Shown here: positions 16,739-25,590 of the stretch, piece by piece
How the letters are laid out: each line of letters starts with the position of its first letter
Position numbering within the stretch: the stretch's first letter is position 1
NCBI GenBank assembly: GCA_028277985.1
Contig: JANQFG010000179.1
Span: forward strand, 16,495 to 80,494
Direction of reading: 5' to 3'
From: a bacterium
Lineage (GTDB): Bacteria; Desulfobacterota; DSWW01
Length of the DNA: 64,000 nt
The notes under the pieces: generated by a model
The model's input: the letters and a program-made list of their open reading frames with translations, nothing else
The model's database searches: none
What the model was told of the DNA's origin: nothing
Position numbers and translations under genes: made by a program

Positions 16739-17998
16739 ATGACGTATTTCGATCTGAATCTGGACCTCACCGACGAAGACAATGCGATCCGCGAGGCGGC
16801 ACACAAGTTCGCCAAAGAAGTGATGAGACCCTTGAGCATCGAACTGGACCGCATGTCTCCGGAAGAGGTGGTAGCCGCGGAATCGCCCCTCTGGGGTTTC
16901 TTGAAACAGGCCTATGAGCTCGGCTACCACAAAGGGGCCTTTCCCGTAGAAGTAGGCGGCCTTGGATTCACGCCCATACAGAGCCACATCCTGATGGAAG
17001 AGCTCTTCTGGGGAAGCACGGGGCTCGGCGCGGTACTGCTCCTCGCTGCATGGCCCTACGTCAAAATTCTGCACGCCATGGACATGGAGCTCATCGAGGA
17101 GTTCGTGGTTCCCTTTTGCCAATGCACGGATGCTTCCGTCACCGGATCATGGGCCATTACCGAACCGGACCACGGATCGGACAGCTTGAACGTCGGCGAG
17201 CCGTTCTGGTCGGACCCGAGCATCAAGATGCAGCTCAGTGCCAGGGAAGAGGGGGACCAGTGGGTGCTCAATGGTCAGAAATCCGCGTGGGTTTCATGCG
17301 GCCCGACGGCGACCCACTCCATGGTCAACGTGCAAATCGACACCACCATGGGCCCGGCGGGCGGCGGCGTGTGCATCCTGCCCCTGGACTTGCCCGGAAT
17401 CAGCCGTGGTAAGGCCCTGGACAAGCACGGTGCCCGGGACCTGCCCCAGGGGGAACTGTTCTTCGACAACGTTCAAATCCCGAAGCGGTGGATGTTCACG
17501 GGTCCGGAAGAGTATGGCGAATGGGTCATAACCAACCTGGGCTTCGGCAACACAGGAGTCTCCGTCGGCGCCCTGGGGCTCGCACGGGCCGGCTTCGAGG
17601 AGACGCTGTCCTATGCGAAAGATCGTGTTCAGGGTGGAAAGCCACTGATCGAACACTACTCCATCAAGGTCCGTATTCATAGAATGTTTGCCAAGGTCGA
17701 GGCGATCCGGGCCATGAGCCGCGCTGTCTGGAATGTGAACACACGGGCCTTCCCCCCCCTGGCCGAGTATGCTTTTGCGGCCAAGACATTCTGCACCGAG
17801 GCGGCGGTGGAGGTCATCGACGAAGGGTTGCAGATCCACGGAGCGAACGGGCTCACAAAGGAATACTTCATAGAGAAACTCTGGCGCGACGCCAGGTCTC
17901 TGACGATCGCGGACGGAGAGAACTCGGTGCTGAACCGACAGGGAGGACACATCCTCAAGGACACGTTCCCTCGAACCAGTGTGAATCTCATCGCCTAG
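16739..17998 (+). CDS. acyl-CoA dehydrogenase family protein with Asp at the catalytic-base position
   Basis: 419-residue FAD-dependent dehydrogenase. It has the N-terminal helical part (AHKFAKEVMRP), middle beta-domain (TGSWAITEPDHGSDS; QKSAWVSCGP) and C-terminal helical part with YAKDRVQGGKPL and IHGANGLTKEY. In normal family members the catalytic base is Glu in YEGTSE; here the aligned segment is IADGENS, with D392 in its place. Asp at this position has been reported for cyclohexene-carboxyl-CoA-type dehydrogenases of anaerobes, so an alicyclic substrate is possible (inference). Starts at ATG 16739 with AAGGAG upstream. A close paralogue lies at 40326. Electrons probably go to the ETF encoded 3 kb downstream. 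Confidence 0.88.
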   Translation: MTYFDLNLDLTDEDNAIREAAHKFAKEVMRPLSIELDRMSPEEVVAAESPLWGFLKQAYELGYHKGAFPVEVGGLGFTPIQSHILMEELFWGSTGLGAVLLLAAWPYVKILHAMDMELIEEFVVPFCQCTDASVTGSWAITEPDHGSDSLNVGEPFWSDPSIKMQLSAREEGDQWVLNGQKSAWVSCGPTATHSMVNVQIDTTMGPAGGGVCILPLDLPGISRGKALDKHGARDLPQGELFFDNVQIPKRWMFTGPEEYGEWVITNLGFGNTGVSVGALGLARAGFEETLSYAKDRVQGGKPLIEHYSIKVRIHRMFAKVEAIRAMSRAVWNVNTRAFPPLAEYAFAAKTFCTEAAVEVIDEGLQIHGANGLTKEYFIEKLWRDARSLTIADGENSVLNRQGGHILKDTFPRTSVNLIA

Positions 17999-18043
17999 TG
18001 GAAGGACGTAAGGGTGATGAGATTCAAGTCAGATCCCGCTCCG

Positions 18044-18078
18044 TCGCCACTCGCCACTCGCCACTCGCCACTCGCCAC
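18044..18078 (+). repeat. five tandem TCGCCAC heptamers
   Basis: Five exact head-to-tail copies of the 7-bp unit TCGCCAC between the acyl-CoA dehydrogenase and SDR genes. Similar isolated CACTCGCCACCGG sequence occurs near 44594. There are no spacers, so this is not a CRISPR array. Confidence 0.9.
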
Positions 18079-18153
18079 TAAACCGGGAGCAACGGAGTCT
18101 ACGCAAGTCTAAAGCGGAGCAATCACAACTTTCATTCGACAAGGAGGTTTCCC

Positions 18154-18912
18154 ATGGCAGGTGACCTTGAAGGGAAGGTGGCACTCGTCACCGGATCGGG
18201 AAACGGGATCGGCCGTGCAACGGCACTCGCCTTCGGCAGGGAGAATGCAAAGGTCTTGGTGTCCGACATCGACATCGCTGCTGGAAAGGAGACGGTGCGC
18301 CTTATCGAGAAACTCGGCTCGGAGGCTGTCTTCGTAAGAGCCGACATGGCCGAGGAATCCGACATCAAAGCGCTCATCGAGGCAACCGTGAAGACCTACG
18401 GATCCCTTGACTGTGCGGTGAACAACGCCGGCATCGAGGGCGAAATCCTGCCCATCGCCGAGAACCCGGTTGAGAACTGGGAAAGAGTTCTCAGGATCAA
18501 CCTGACGGGGGTGTGGCTGTCCATGAAGTACGAGATTCAGCAGATGCTCGGGCAGGGCGGCGGATCCATCGTGAACATCGCTTCCATCGAGGGGCTGATC
18601 GCCTTTCCCGGAGCCTCGGCGTACGTGGCTTCCAAGCATGGCGTAAACGGGATCACCAAGACGGCTGCCCTGGAGCTCATGCAATCGAACATCCGCGTAA
18701 ACTCGGTGTGTCCCGGCTTCATCGACACAGCCATGGTCGATCGCCTCGTAACACCCGTCCCGGAAGTCACGGAGGTGATCGCCATGTCACCAGCCGGACG
18801 AAGGGGCCGACCCGAGGAGATCGCAGAGGCCGTGATATGGCTCTGCTCGGACAAGGCTTCCTTCGTTTCCGGGCACACCATGACCGTCGACGGGGCGTAT
18901 GTAGTCCAATAG
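18154..18912 (+). CDS. SDR-family NAD(P)-dependent oxidoreductase
   Basis: 252-residue classical short-chain dehydrogenase. Cofactor motif TGSGNGIG (residues about 14-21), NNAG at about 90-93, catalytic Ser in NIASIEG and the YxxxK pair in AYVASKHG. An acidic residue after the second strand (VSDID) suggests NAD preference. Such enzymes oxidise or reduce hydroxyacyl-CoA, alcohols or ketones. AAGGAGG precedes ATG 18154. It lies 155 bases after an acyl-CoA dehydrogenase gene and could act as a 3-hydroxyacyl-CoA dehydrogenase in the same pathway. Confidence 0.9.
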   Translation: MAGDLEGKVALVTGSGNGIGRATALAFGRENAKVLVSDIDIAAGKETVRLIEKLGSEAVFVRADMAEESDIKALIEATVKTYGSLDCAVNNAGIEGEILPIAENPVENWERVLRINLTGVWLSMKYEIQQMLGQGGGSIVNIASIEGLIAFPGASAYVASKHGVNGITKTAALELMQSNIRVNSVCPGFIDTAMVDRLVTPVPEVTEVIAMSPAGRRGRPEEIAEAVIWLCSDKASFVSGHTMTVDGAYVVQ

Positions 18913-18933
18913 CTCCGATACGGGGTGAAGACG

Positions 18934-19713
18934 ATGACAAAGAATCGGGTATTCTCGAAGGAGAAGCTTGAGGAGTTCTCCAAGGATTTCATGGGCTTGG
19001 CCATGGAGGCCCTTGAACGGGGCGACATCGAGAACGCCAAGCACTGGATCCGGAGACAGGATCAGACCAAGGACATGCTCCACGACCTGTACCTTCACTG
19101 GGTGACGGCCCTTCTCGACAGGATCTACAGGCGGTGGGGCGAGGAGGAGGCGGTCGAGTCTCTCCGGGATACGGTTAGACAGTGGGTCGTGCCCTTTGCA
19201 AAACTCAAGTCGCAACTGCTCGAACAGGCCGGTATCGCTGGCTACATGGAATTCCTGATCGATGCCCTTCGGCAGCATTCCATGTACCCGCATCTTACAG
19301 TCGAAGAAGATGACGAGAAGTTCATCCTCACCATGCAACCATGCGGCAGCGGGGGGCGATTGATCGAAAGCGGAGCCTATGAGGGTCCCTTCGGCTTCGC
19401 AAAGCTCAAGACCCCGGGCGCGCACACATGGGGGGAAACAGAATTGCCCATTTACTGCGCCCATTGCCCCTGGGCACAGGAGATCTTCCCGCTCTCCGAG
19501 GTAGGCGAGGGGATGCAGTTGTGGATCCACGCCTCCCCCTTCCCGAAGAGGCCCGGCGACCCCTGCGTCCAGTATGTTTACAAGGATCCAAAGTACATCC
19601 CGGACAAGTACTACGAGCGTGTCGGTATGAGCAGAACGCCACGGGGACTTCCCCTGACCTACGGCATCGATCCGGACAGGGATGCTGCCGCAAAGAAGCC
19701 TGGGGAGAAGTAG
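18934..19713 (+). CDS. unrecognised Cys-containing cytoplasmic protein
   Basis: 259 residues without a signal peptide or membrane segment; I do not recognise the family. The N-terminal half is charged and helical (EKLEEFSKDFMGLAMEALE, then an Arg/Asp-rich stretch). The C-terminal half has cysteines in QPCGSGGRLIE, YCAHCPWAQEIFP and GDPCVQYVYKD, a pattern that could bind a metal. It is codon-similar to its neighbours and follows the SDR gene by 21 bases, so it is probably in the same operon. GTG 18925 is an alternative start; I chose ATG 18934 for its better spacing to the upstream GGGG. Confidence 0.6.
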   Translation: MTKNRVFSKEKLEEFSKDFMGLAMEALERGDIENAKHWIRRQDQTKDMLHDLYLHWVTALLDRIYRRWGEEEAVESLRDTVRQWVVPFAKLKSQLLEQAGIAGYMEFLIDALRQHSMYPHLTVEEDDEKFILTMQPCGSGGRLIESGAYEGPFGFAKLKTPGAHTWGETELPIYCAHCPWAQEIFPLSEVGEGMQLWIHASPFPKRPGDPCVQYVYKDPKYIPDKYYERVGMSRTPRGLPLTYGIDPDRDAAAKKPGEK

Positions 19714-19747
19714 GAAATTCAGAACCGAGTTGCCAGAGAGGTACGAG

Positions 19748-19807
19748 ATGCGCGAATTGAAGACCGAGCACCTCTTCGATGCCCATTCGATCTACGCCTT
19801 GCGATAG
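19748..19807 (+). other. 19-codon open frame with a ribosome site (doubtful)
   Basis: ATG 19748 follows GAGAGG and reads 19 codons to TAG at 19805. It may be the remnant of a longer gene or chance. The surrounding 101 bases between the converging genes show no clear terminator. Confidence 0.12.
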
Positions 19808-19814
19808 GAAGGAT

Positions 19815-20711
19815 TCAGAAGACGACCATCTTCTCTTTGACGATGTGTTCCGCCACCTTCTTGACGGAACCCTCGTCGGGGCATTCCCAGATCTTGCTGT
19901 CCTTCTTTTCCTGCACACCGCCACCCATGATACGCTGAAGGCGTGCCGCGGCCGTCATCGTCCCGGCCGCGGAAGCCATGGCACTCCTTCGAGTGGGCTT
20001 CGGAGGCGTGTACCGCTCTATACGGTTGATCGAGCCGGAAATCCCCACCGCGTCCTCAGACAGGCCAATCGCATCGAGGTCGAGCAAAGGAATGTCTGCC
20101 TTTGCGGCGCGCATGCGGTCGGCGTGCCTCGGGTACCGCAGAACCTGCCCCTTTTCCATGGTGATGAGGGCCGGTAGTGGGCAAGACAATTTGGTGAGAA
20201 AGCCCGGGATGCGCTTTGTCGCCAGGAACCGCCGATCTTCCAGGGCCGGCTCGATCTTGCGCGCCCCCGTCACCTGGGGAAGATGCAGCCCCTCGGCAAG
20301 GAGAGGGCCAACCTGGCCATGCTCGAGGTCGGCACGCCGAAAGCCGCACAGGAGTAGGTCGAAAGTGCGCTTTCCCAGCGCTGCGGCCAACACACCGGCG
20401 GTAGCAAACGGGTCCGAACCCTCCATGCATGGATCCCAGATCCGCACGCCGTCATCCGCACCCACGGCCAAACATTGTCGAAGTACGCTTTCCGAGTCGG
20501 CCGGGGACATGGTCATGACCGTAATCCGCGTCTCAGGGACGCTGTCGCGGAGACGGAGAGACTCTTCGAGTGCGAATGCGTCATATGGGTTCATGAGCCA
20601 GCGAAGCGAAGAAGGCACGATCCCCTTCCCGCCCTGCTCGATCGTCACGGGATTCAGGCAGTCGTGCACCGGCGCGATGAGAACGATGATTTCAAGCCCT
20701 TTCGCGCTCAT
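19815..20711 (-). CDS. etfB: electron transfer flavoprotein beta subunit
   Basis: 298 residues, longer than the usual 250-265 because of a C-terminal extension (VQEKKDSKIWECPDEGS onward). Typical ETF-beta features are the N-terminal strand with IIVLIAPVHDCLNP, NPYDAFALEESLRLRD, and the signature region ALITMEKGQVLRYP (family VTV.kg...R.P). With the alpha subunit it carries electrons from acyl-CoA dehydrogenases to the membrane or, in bifurcating types, to ferredoxin. Its start overlaps the stop of the alpha gene (ATGA). The dehydrogenases at 16.7, 40.3 and 51.4 kb are likely donors. Confidence 0.9.
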   Translation of the reverse strand: MSAKGLEIIVLIAPVHDCLNPVTIEQGGKGIVPSSLRWLMNPYDAFALEESLRLRDSVPETRITVMTMSPADSESVLRQCLAVGADDGVRIWDPCMEGSDPFATAGVLAAALGKRTFDLLLCGFRRADLEHGQVGPLLAEGLHLPQVTGARKIEPALEDRRFLATKRIPGFLTKLSCPLPALITMEKGQVLRYPRHADRMRAAKADIPLLDLDAIGLSEDAVGISGSINRIERYTPPKPTRRSAMASAAGTMTAAARLQRIMGGGVQEKKDSKIWECPDEGSVKKVAEHIVKEKMVVF

Positions 20712-21721
20712 TTGCCGGTCCCTCCAGTCGCTGCCCTGGCTTTCGTCTCACGAAAGGACTGGATCAACACCGGGAGCACCACTTGGACGTCACCTACGAT
20801 TCCGAGGGTGGCGATGCGGAAGATTGGGGCATTCGGGTCCGAGTTGATGGCCACGATGGTTTGCGAGGACCGCATGCCCATGACGTGCTGGATTGCACCG
20901 GAGATGCCGCAGGCGAAGTAGACCTCCGGAGAAACCACGCTTCCCGTCACGCCCACCATGCTTTCCCTTGAACTCCACTTCAAGTCAACGGCCATTCGTG
21001 TGGCACCTACCGTTCCTCCCACGACCTCGGCAAGTTCGCCAAGGAGCCCAAACCCCTCCTCGCTCTGCATCCCCTTTCCTCCGGCCACGATCACCTCAGC
21101 ATCCGTGATGTCGAGCTGAGACGGAATCTCCCGGATCTTTTCCTCCAATCGAACCGCATTCGATCCACACGGCCGGGGCCCTTCCAGGGCCTGGACGGAC
21201 AGACCGTCCATCGCCCCGACCTCTTCGGCATCCATGACTTTTGGGGCTAGTGTGACGATCTGAGGCCCTTCTGCTTGAGGGCCAAGAATCATGGAGGCAT
21301 GGGGTCGGTATGCAGCCCGCGTGACCATACATTTCCCGCCCCTCGGGTTGAGAAACGTGGCTTCGGTCGTGAGGCTGCATTTCAGTCGGGCGGAGAGCCG
21401 TGGGGCCAGATCCATCGAAACCACGGAGCTGCCCATCAGGAGGGCGTCCGGCTTCTGCTCCCTGAGGAGGGTCTCGATGCACTCCGCATAAAGCTCGGTT
21501 CCGTACTCGGACAGGAGTTCGTCCTCAAGGAGCAGAACCCGGTCGGGTCCATACCGTCCGATCGCATCAAGGGTTTCCTTCGGGATTGCATGGCCGATCA
21601 CAAGGGCTGTTGTCCTTGAGCGGAGCTGTCTGGCCAGTCGGACCGCCTCGGACAGGGCCTCCTGGGAGACGCGCAGGATCTTCTCTTCTGCTGTTTCCAC
21701 ATACGCCCAGATTTCTTTCAT
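20708..21721 (-). CDS. etfA: electron transfer flavoprotein alpha subunit
   Basis: 337 residues, normal length. The N-terminal domain starts MKEIWAYVETAEEKILRVS; the C-terminal FAD domain has VAGGKGMQSEEGFGLL, the SREMVG-type motif SSRESMVGVTGSVVSP, ISGAIQHVMGM and IAINSDPNAPIFRIA-like sequence. I chose the ATG at 21721 (AAGGA upstream) and not the longer frame to 21832, whose extra Ala/Arg-rich leader is unlike the family. It is translationally coupled to etfB. Forms a heterodimer with FAD and a nucleotide. Confidence 0.93.
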   Translation of the reverse strand: MKEIWAYVETAEEKILRVSQEALSEAVRLARQLRSRTTALVIGHAIPKETLDAIGRYGPDRVLLLEDELLSEYGTELYAECIETLLREQKPDALLMGSSVVSMDLAPRLSARLKCSLTTEATFLNPRGGKCMVTRAAYRPHASMILGPQAEGPQIVTLAPKVMDAEEVGAMDGLSVQALEGPRPCGSNAVRLEEKIREIPSQLDITDAEVIVAGGKGMQSEEGFGLLGELAEVVGGTVGATRMAVDLKWSSRESMVGVTGSVVSPEVYFACGISGAIQHVMGMRSSQTIVAINSDPNAPIFRIATLGIVGDVQVVLPVLIQSFRETKARAATGGTGK

Positions 21722-22023
21722 CGTGCGATCCTTGTGTCGGCCGAGGTTTGCCTCGGTTGCGTCTGCCCCGGGGTTGGCGGCCGGCGCTATTCTCTCCCAC
21801 GCCCGGGCCCTCGCCCGATCCGCGTTTTCCACGAGCCGTTCGCTCAGAAGAGGCCGGAGGGCGGGCAGGGTGGGGGCTGGTAAGCTTCTCTCGTCTTGTC
21901 CACCAAGGGGGGGGATACAGCAGGCCCTGCCCTGAATCCCAAGTGACTTGGGATGCGATCCAGGGCAGGACCAGAATCTACGTCTTTAACCAAGAATACG
22001 GCCGTTCCCGGTTCTTCAGCCCG
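21722..22023. other. 302-bp gap upstream of the ETF operon
   Basis: Between the ETF-alpha start and the transporter end; both are on the minus strand. I see one long hairpin (21926-21969) and no supported gene. The ETF promoter is expected here, but I see no convincing box pair. Confidence 0.5.
21926..21969 (-). terminator. long hairpin after the MMPL transporter gene
   Basis: Outer arms CCTGCCCTG (21926-21934) and CAGGGCAGG (21961-21969) pair perfectly, and an inner perfect inverted repeat ATCCCAAGT/ACTTGGGAT (21936-21954) stacks inside. It lies 55 bases past the transporter stop. There is no T-run, so termination is inferred from position. Confidence 0.5.
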
Positions 22024-24366
22024 CTAGACGTTCCTTGCCGTAACGAAACCAGGCCGGAAGATCGTCACGAGGGACGGGATGAAGACCAGAGCGTTCACCA
22101 TGTTCAGGAACATGAGAAGCCCCAGCAGGAGGCCCATCTCAGCCTGGAACTTCAGGTCGATGAAGGCCCAGAAGACCACGCCCGCGATCAGTGTAGTTGC
22201 CGTGAAAATGATCGCCTTGCCCGTGGTCTCCACTGCTTTTCGGTTCGACTGGGCGTAGCTGCCCGTTGTCTCGTATACCTCGGAGATGCGGGCCAGCAGG
22301 TAGATTCCGTAGTCGATGCCGATCCCCACGGCGATCGCGGCGACGGGCAGGGAGTTGATGTTCAGATCAATTCCCTTCCAGAGCATGAAGGCCTCGGACA
22401 AAACCTGGGAAATCGCAAGTGGTATGATCAGGATCAAGCCCGCCGTAATGGACCGGAAGGTCAGGACACACAAGAAGAAGACCACCACGAAGACCGCGAT
22501 CAAGGAGGCCCAGTAGGACCATTCCACCTCCTCGTTCACAGCCGCCAGGATGCCGAGAAGCCCCCCTGCCAGCCGAAAGCGGATCTTCTCCGTCGGATTC
22601 TCATCGATGAACTCCTGTGCCTTGGCGATACAGTTGTGGATCAACTCGTTGTTATAGTTCTTGTAGAAGCAGGTGATGGTGCCGTTCGTCCACGAATAGT
22701 CGACCCAGCGGTCCATCTCTCCCGGCGATGTGTTGGAAGCGATCAGAAATCCGATCTGCCCCAGATGCTCCACGGTCTCCGGTATCATCTCCCATTTCGG
22801 ATGCCCCTCGTGGAACATCCGGTAGATTCGCTTGATCATGTTGGTGAAGGTCAGGGTACCTCCTGCGCCCCCGTCCGTCTCCATGAACCGCTGGAAGTCC
22901 TCCATGACCTGCAGACTCTCGTAATTCTTGATCGCCCCCTTCTCCTTGCCCTCGGCGATAATCACGAGCTGGGTTGCCCCCACGAAGGTACGGTTGAAGT
23001 ACCGGAAGGACTCGTTGTACGGATGATCCGGGAACAACAGGGCCGCTCCCGCCTCCGTGTCCCCAACCTTCAGGTTGAGCGAGTACCGCCCGCCGACCAC
23101 CAGGACCACGACGATCAGTACCGCTACGGCCCACCGGCTCTTACCCTCCGAGGGCTTGACGAGGAGACCGGCGAGAGCCTTGTAGAAACGCCCCTGCGTC
23201 TCGTGTGCAATTCGCCCGGGCTTGGGCGCACGGACAAAGGAGAGAAGGATGGGGTTCAAGGTCGGAACGCTCACGAACATGGAAACGATCCAGAAGGAGC
23301 AGAAGATCCCCAGGTTGCGCATGATCGGGATCGTGGCGATCGAGATGAGCAGGACCCCCAGCCCGTCGGTGACGATCGACAAGGTAGCCGGGGTCACCAG
23401 CTCCCCGTAGGACCGCAGAATCGCCTTCTCCTTCTGATCGACTCCGTGTTCGATGATCTCCTCATGATACCGGGCCATGGTCTGCACCGAGTGACTCAAG
23501 GCGCGAGCCGTAATGATCAGCGGAACGACCATCACGAGCGGATCCAGCGGGAAACCCATGAAGCTCGCGAAACCCAACCCCCAGATCGCACTGATGAGGG
23601 CCGAAAGAACGGGAAGGACCACGCCCTGCCAGGTGCGGAAATACCAGCCCAGCAGAATCACCATCAAGATCATGGTAGCCGCCAGCACCGTATAGACCTG
23701 CACCCGCAGATCATAGATATACGCGTAGAGCCCCGGATACCCCGTGAAGTAGATATTCGTGTTCTCGTCGGTCTCGGCATCCTTCAGCTCCATCATCCGC
23801 TCATAGAGCTTGATCGGATTGACGCCCTCCTCCCAGAATCCGGCAAAGATCGAAGCCGCCTTGTCGTCCGGCGATACGTAAAACCCGCGGATCCCCTCGT
23901 TCGCATAGACGGCCGTCTTGATCCGCTCCAGATCCGCGTCGTCCTGGGGAAACTGGGGCCACATGACCGGCCGTATCTGGATCCCCCAGGAGGTCACGTT
24001 CACGTTCTTCAACTTCGGATGGGTGAGCGAGATCACCTGGGTCGCATTGCACCCCTCCGTCTCCAGCAACCCCTGAGTGATCCGGTCGATCTTGCCCATG
24101 GTATCCAGATTGTAGATGTCCCCTTCCTTCACCTCCACCGCACAAACCAGCACGTTGGCGGAGCCGAACATCTTCCGGTATTCCTTGTACAGCTGGATGT
24201 ACGGGTGCTTGGGCGGGTACAGGGCAAAGAAGTCGGTGGCGATCTTCAACGAATAGACCCCATAGGCAAAAACCCCGGTCACCAGCGTAATCAGCAACAA
24301 CACGATTACCCGGTTCCTCAGCAAGAACCGGATGTATCCCTCTAGCGTCGTCCTGCCTTCGGCCAT
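22024..24366 (-). CDS. MMPL/RND-family transporter
   Basis: 780-residue inner-membrane protein with the RND/MMPL layout. One N-terminal helix (VIVLLLITLVTGVFAYGVYS) is followed by a large periplasmic loop, a block of helices around residues 240-390 and a second half with another loop and helix block. The proton-relay-like segment VGIGIDYGIYLLARI is typical of MMPL. Such proteins move hydrophobic molecules or lipids to or from the outer membrane. The start at 24366 lies 22 bases after the stop of the YCF48 gene; an in-frame ATG at 24411 would overlap that gene and has no ribosome site. Homologues commonly sit with YCF48, DUF1329 and DUF1302 genes; both latter families occur elsewhere in this window. 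Confidence 0.88.
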   Translation of the reverse strand: MAEGRTTLEGYIRFLLRNRVIVLLLITLVTGVFAYGVYSLKIATDFFALYPPKHPYIQLYKEYRKMFGSANVLVCAVEVKEGDIYNLDTMGKIDRITQGLLETEGCNATQVISLTHPKLKNVNVTSWGIQIRPVMWPQFPQDDADLERIKTAVYANEGIRGFYVSPDDKAASIFAGFWEEGVNPIKLYERMMELKDAETDENTNIYFTGYPGLYAYIYDLRVQVYTVLAATMILMVILLGWYFRTWQGVVLPVLSALISAIWGLGFASFMGFPLDPLVMVVPLIITARALSHSVQTMARYHEEIIEHGVDQKEKAILRSYGELVTPATLSIVTDGLGVLLISIATIPIMRNLGIFCSFWIVSMFVSVPTLNPILLSFVRAPKPGRIAHETQGRFYKALAGLLVKPSEGKSRWAVAVLIVVVLVVGGRYSLNLKVGDTEAGAALLFPDHPYNESFRYFNRTFVGATQLVIIAEGKEKGAIKNYESLQVMEDFQRFMETDGGAGGTLTFTNMIKRIYRMFHEGHPKWEMIPETVEHLGQIGFLIASNTSPGEMDRWVDYSWTNGTITCFYKNYNNELIHNCIAKAQEFIDENPTEKIRFRLAGGLLGILAAVNEEVEWSYWASLIAVFVVVFFLCVLTFRSITAGLILIIPLAISQVLSEAFMLWKGIDLNINSLPVAAIAVGIGIDYGIYLLARISEVYETTGSYAQSNRKAVETTGKAIIFTATTLIAGVVFWAFIDLKFQAEMGLLLGLLMFLNMVNALVFIPSLVTIFRPGFVTARNV

Positions 24367-24388
24367 GGTCTCTTTTCCCCCGTTCTTG

Positions 24389-25372
24389 CTACCAGATGAG
24401 TTTGCCTTCATTTATGTCTACGTAGAGCCCATTGGCCCCAGCACCGAATCCTCTTTGCGCGCTTCCCATGCTAAGACTCAACGTACCTATCCAGTAGAGT
24501 CGTTTCTTGACCGGGACCTCCACATGCTTCCAGGTGTGACCCCCGTCCGAGGTGGAGAGCACCGTTCCCACGTCCCCGACGGCCCAGCCATCATCCCCCC
24601 GCACTGCAATCTCGTAAATCGACTCTGTCAGACCCGACTCGAGTCGTTCCCACTTCTCACCGTCATTGAAGGAAGCCATGATCACCCCGTCGAGACCTGC
24701 GGCAAACCAGGAAGTTCCGTCCCGGCTCAGGCAAAACATGGTCTGGTCCGCAGGCGAGGTGATTTCTGTCCAAGTCAAGCCGCCGTCCTCGGTCCGGAAG
24801 ATCCGGCCAAACTCACCAACCAGGAAACCGACGCCACCCTCTCTCAGGCACACCCCATAGAGGTTCACGTCTTCTTTCATGGTCGCGTCTTTCCAGGTGA
24901 CGCCCCCGTCCGAGGTAACGGCCACTGCACCCCAGTCACCGATCGCGCATCCTTGCTTCGCATCAGCGAAGGAAATACTGAAGAGATGGCGTTCCACCGG
25001 GTTCTTCTGTTTCTGCCACGTCTTGCCCCCGTCGGAACTGTGCAGGATCAAGCCCCCCTTTCCGCAAACCCATCCGTTCTTCTCATCCGGAAAAGAAACA
25101 GAGAACAGAGGCACCCGAACCCCGCTCGAAATCTCCTTCCACAGTTTGCCTCCGTCTGAAGATCGGTACATGTGTCCCCGGTCGCCGGCCAGCAGGTAGT
25201 CCGAATCCGTCACCATACCAGAGCAATAGATGTTCTCGCGGATCTCTTCGGGTGTAAGCAGCCCGTCCGCCGTCTCCCCTTGAGCCGGAAGAGAATAGAA
25301 CAGCATACACGACATCACAAGGATTAGCGCACATCCTCTCGGTCTTCGCCAAGCTCCCTCGGTTTGCCTCAT
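24389..25372 (-). CDS. YCF48/BNR-repeat beta-propeller, exported
   Basis: 327 residues. The N-terminus is positively charged, then hydrophobic (CALILVMSCMLFYSLPAQG), a Sec signal peptide with cleavage likely near residue 32. The rest consists of repeats of about 40 residues each ending in SSDGGKxW or TxDGGxTW (for example HSSDGGKTW, VTSDGGVTW, RTEDGGLTW, STSDGGHTW), the BNR/YCF48 signature of a beta-propeller like the photosystem II assembly factor HCF136. A periplasmic or outer-membrane-facing partner of the adjacent MMPL transporter is likely. GGAGGG precedes the start. Confidence 0.87.
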   Translation of the reverse strand: MRQTEGAWRRPRGCALILVMSCMLFYSLPAQGETADGLLTPEEIRENIYCSGMVTDSDYLLAGDRGHMYRSSDGGKLWKEISSGVRVPLFSVSFPDEKNGWVCGKGGLILHSSDGGKTWQKQKNPVERHLFSISFADAKQGCAIGDWGAVAVTSDGGVTWKDATMKEDVNLYGVCLREGGVGFLVGEFGRIFRTEDGGLTWTEITSPADQTMFCLSRDGTSWFAAGLDGVIMASFNDGEKWERLESGLTESIYEIAVRGDDGWAVGDVGTVLSTSDGGHTWKHVEVPVKKRLYWIGTLSLSMGSAQRGFGAGANGLYVDINEGKLIW

Positions 25373-25590
25373 CAGGTGCCCTCCAGGTTCGACTCAACGG
25401 GATTGTGAAATATGTCGGCGCATCTCGCCGGGATCGGGTACAAATGTCCTTCTTACACTCTTCCACTACTCTTGGTCAAGTCTCTGAACGGAACGTAAAC
25501 AAATCGACTTCGGAACAGAACCACAGAACGTCATTTTGGCAAACAGACATGGGGGCTCGCACCCTGTGTGCAGGCCGGGCCGATCCGCTG

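Noticed and set aside
18044..18078. CRISPR array
   Set aside because: Repeats are 7 bp and directly adjacent, without spacers, and no cas genes are present.
21586..24345. 919-codon open frame on the plus strand opposite the MMPL transporter
   Set aside because: Arg/Asp/His-rich, no domain likeness; the minus strand encodes a clear membrane transporter over the same bases.
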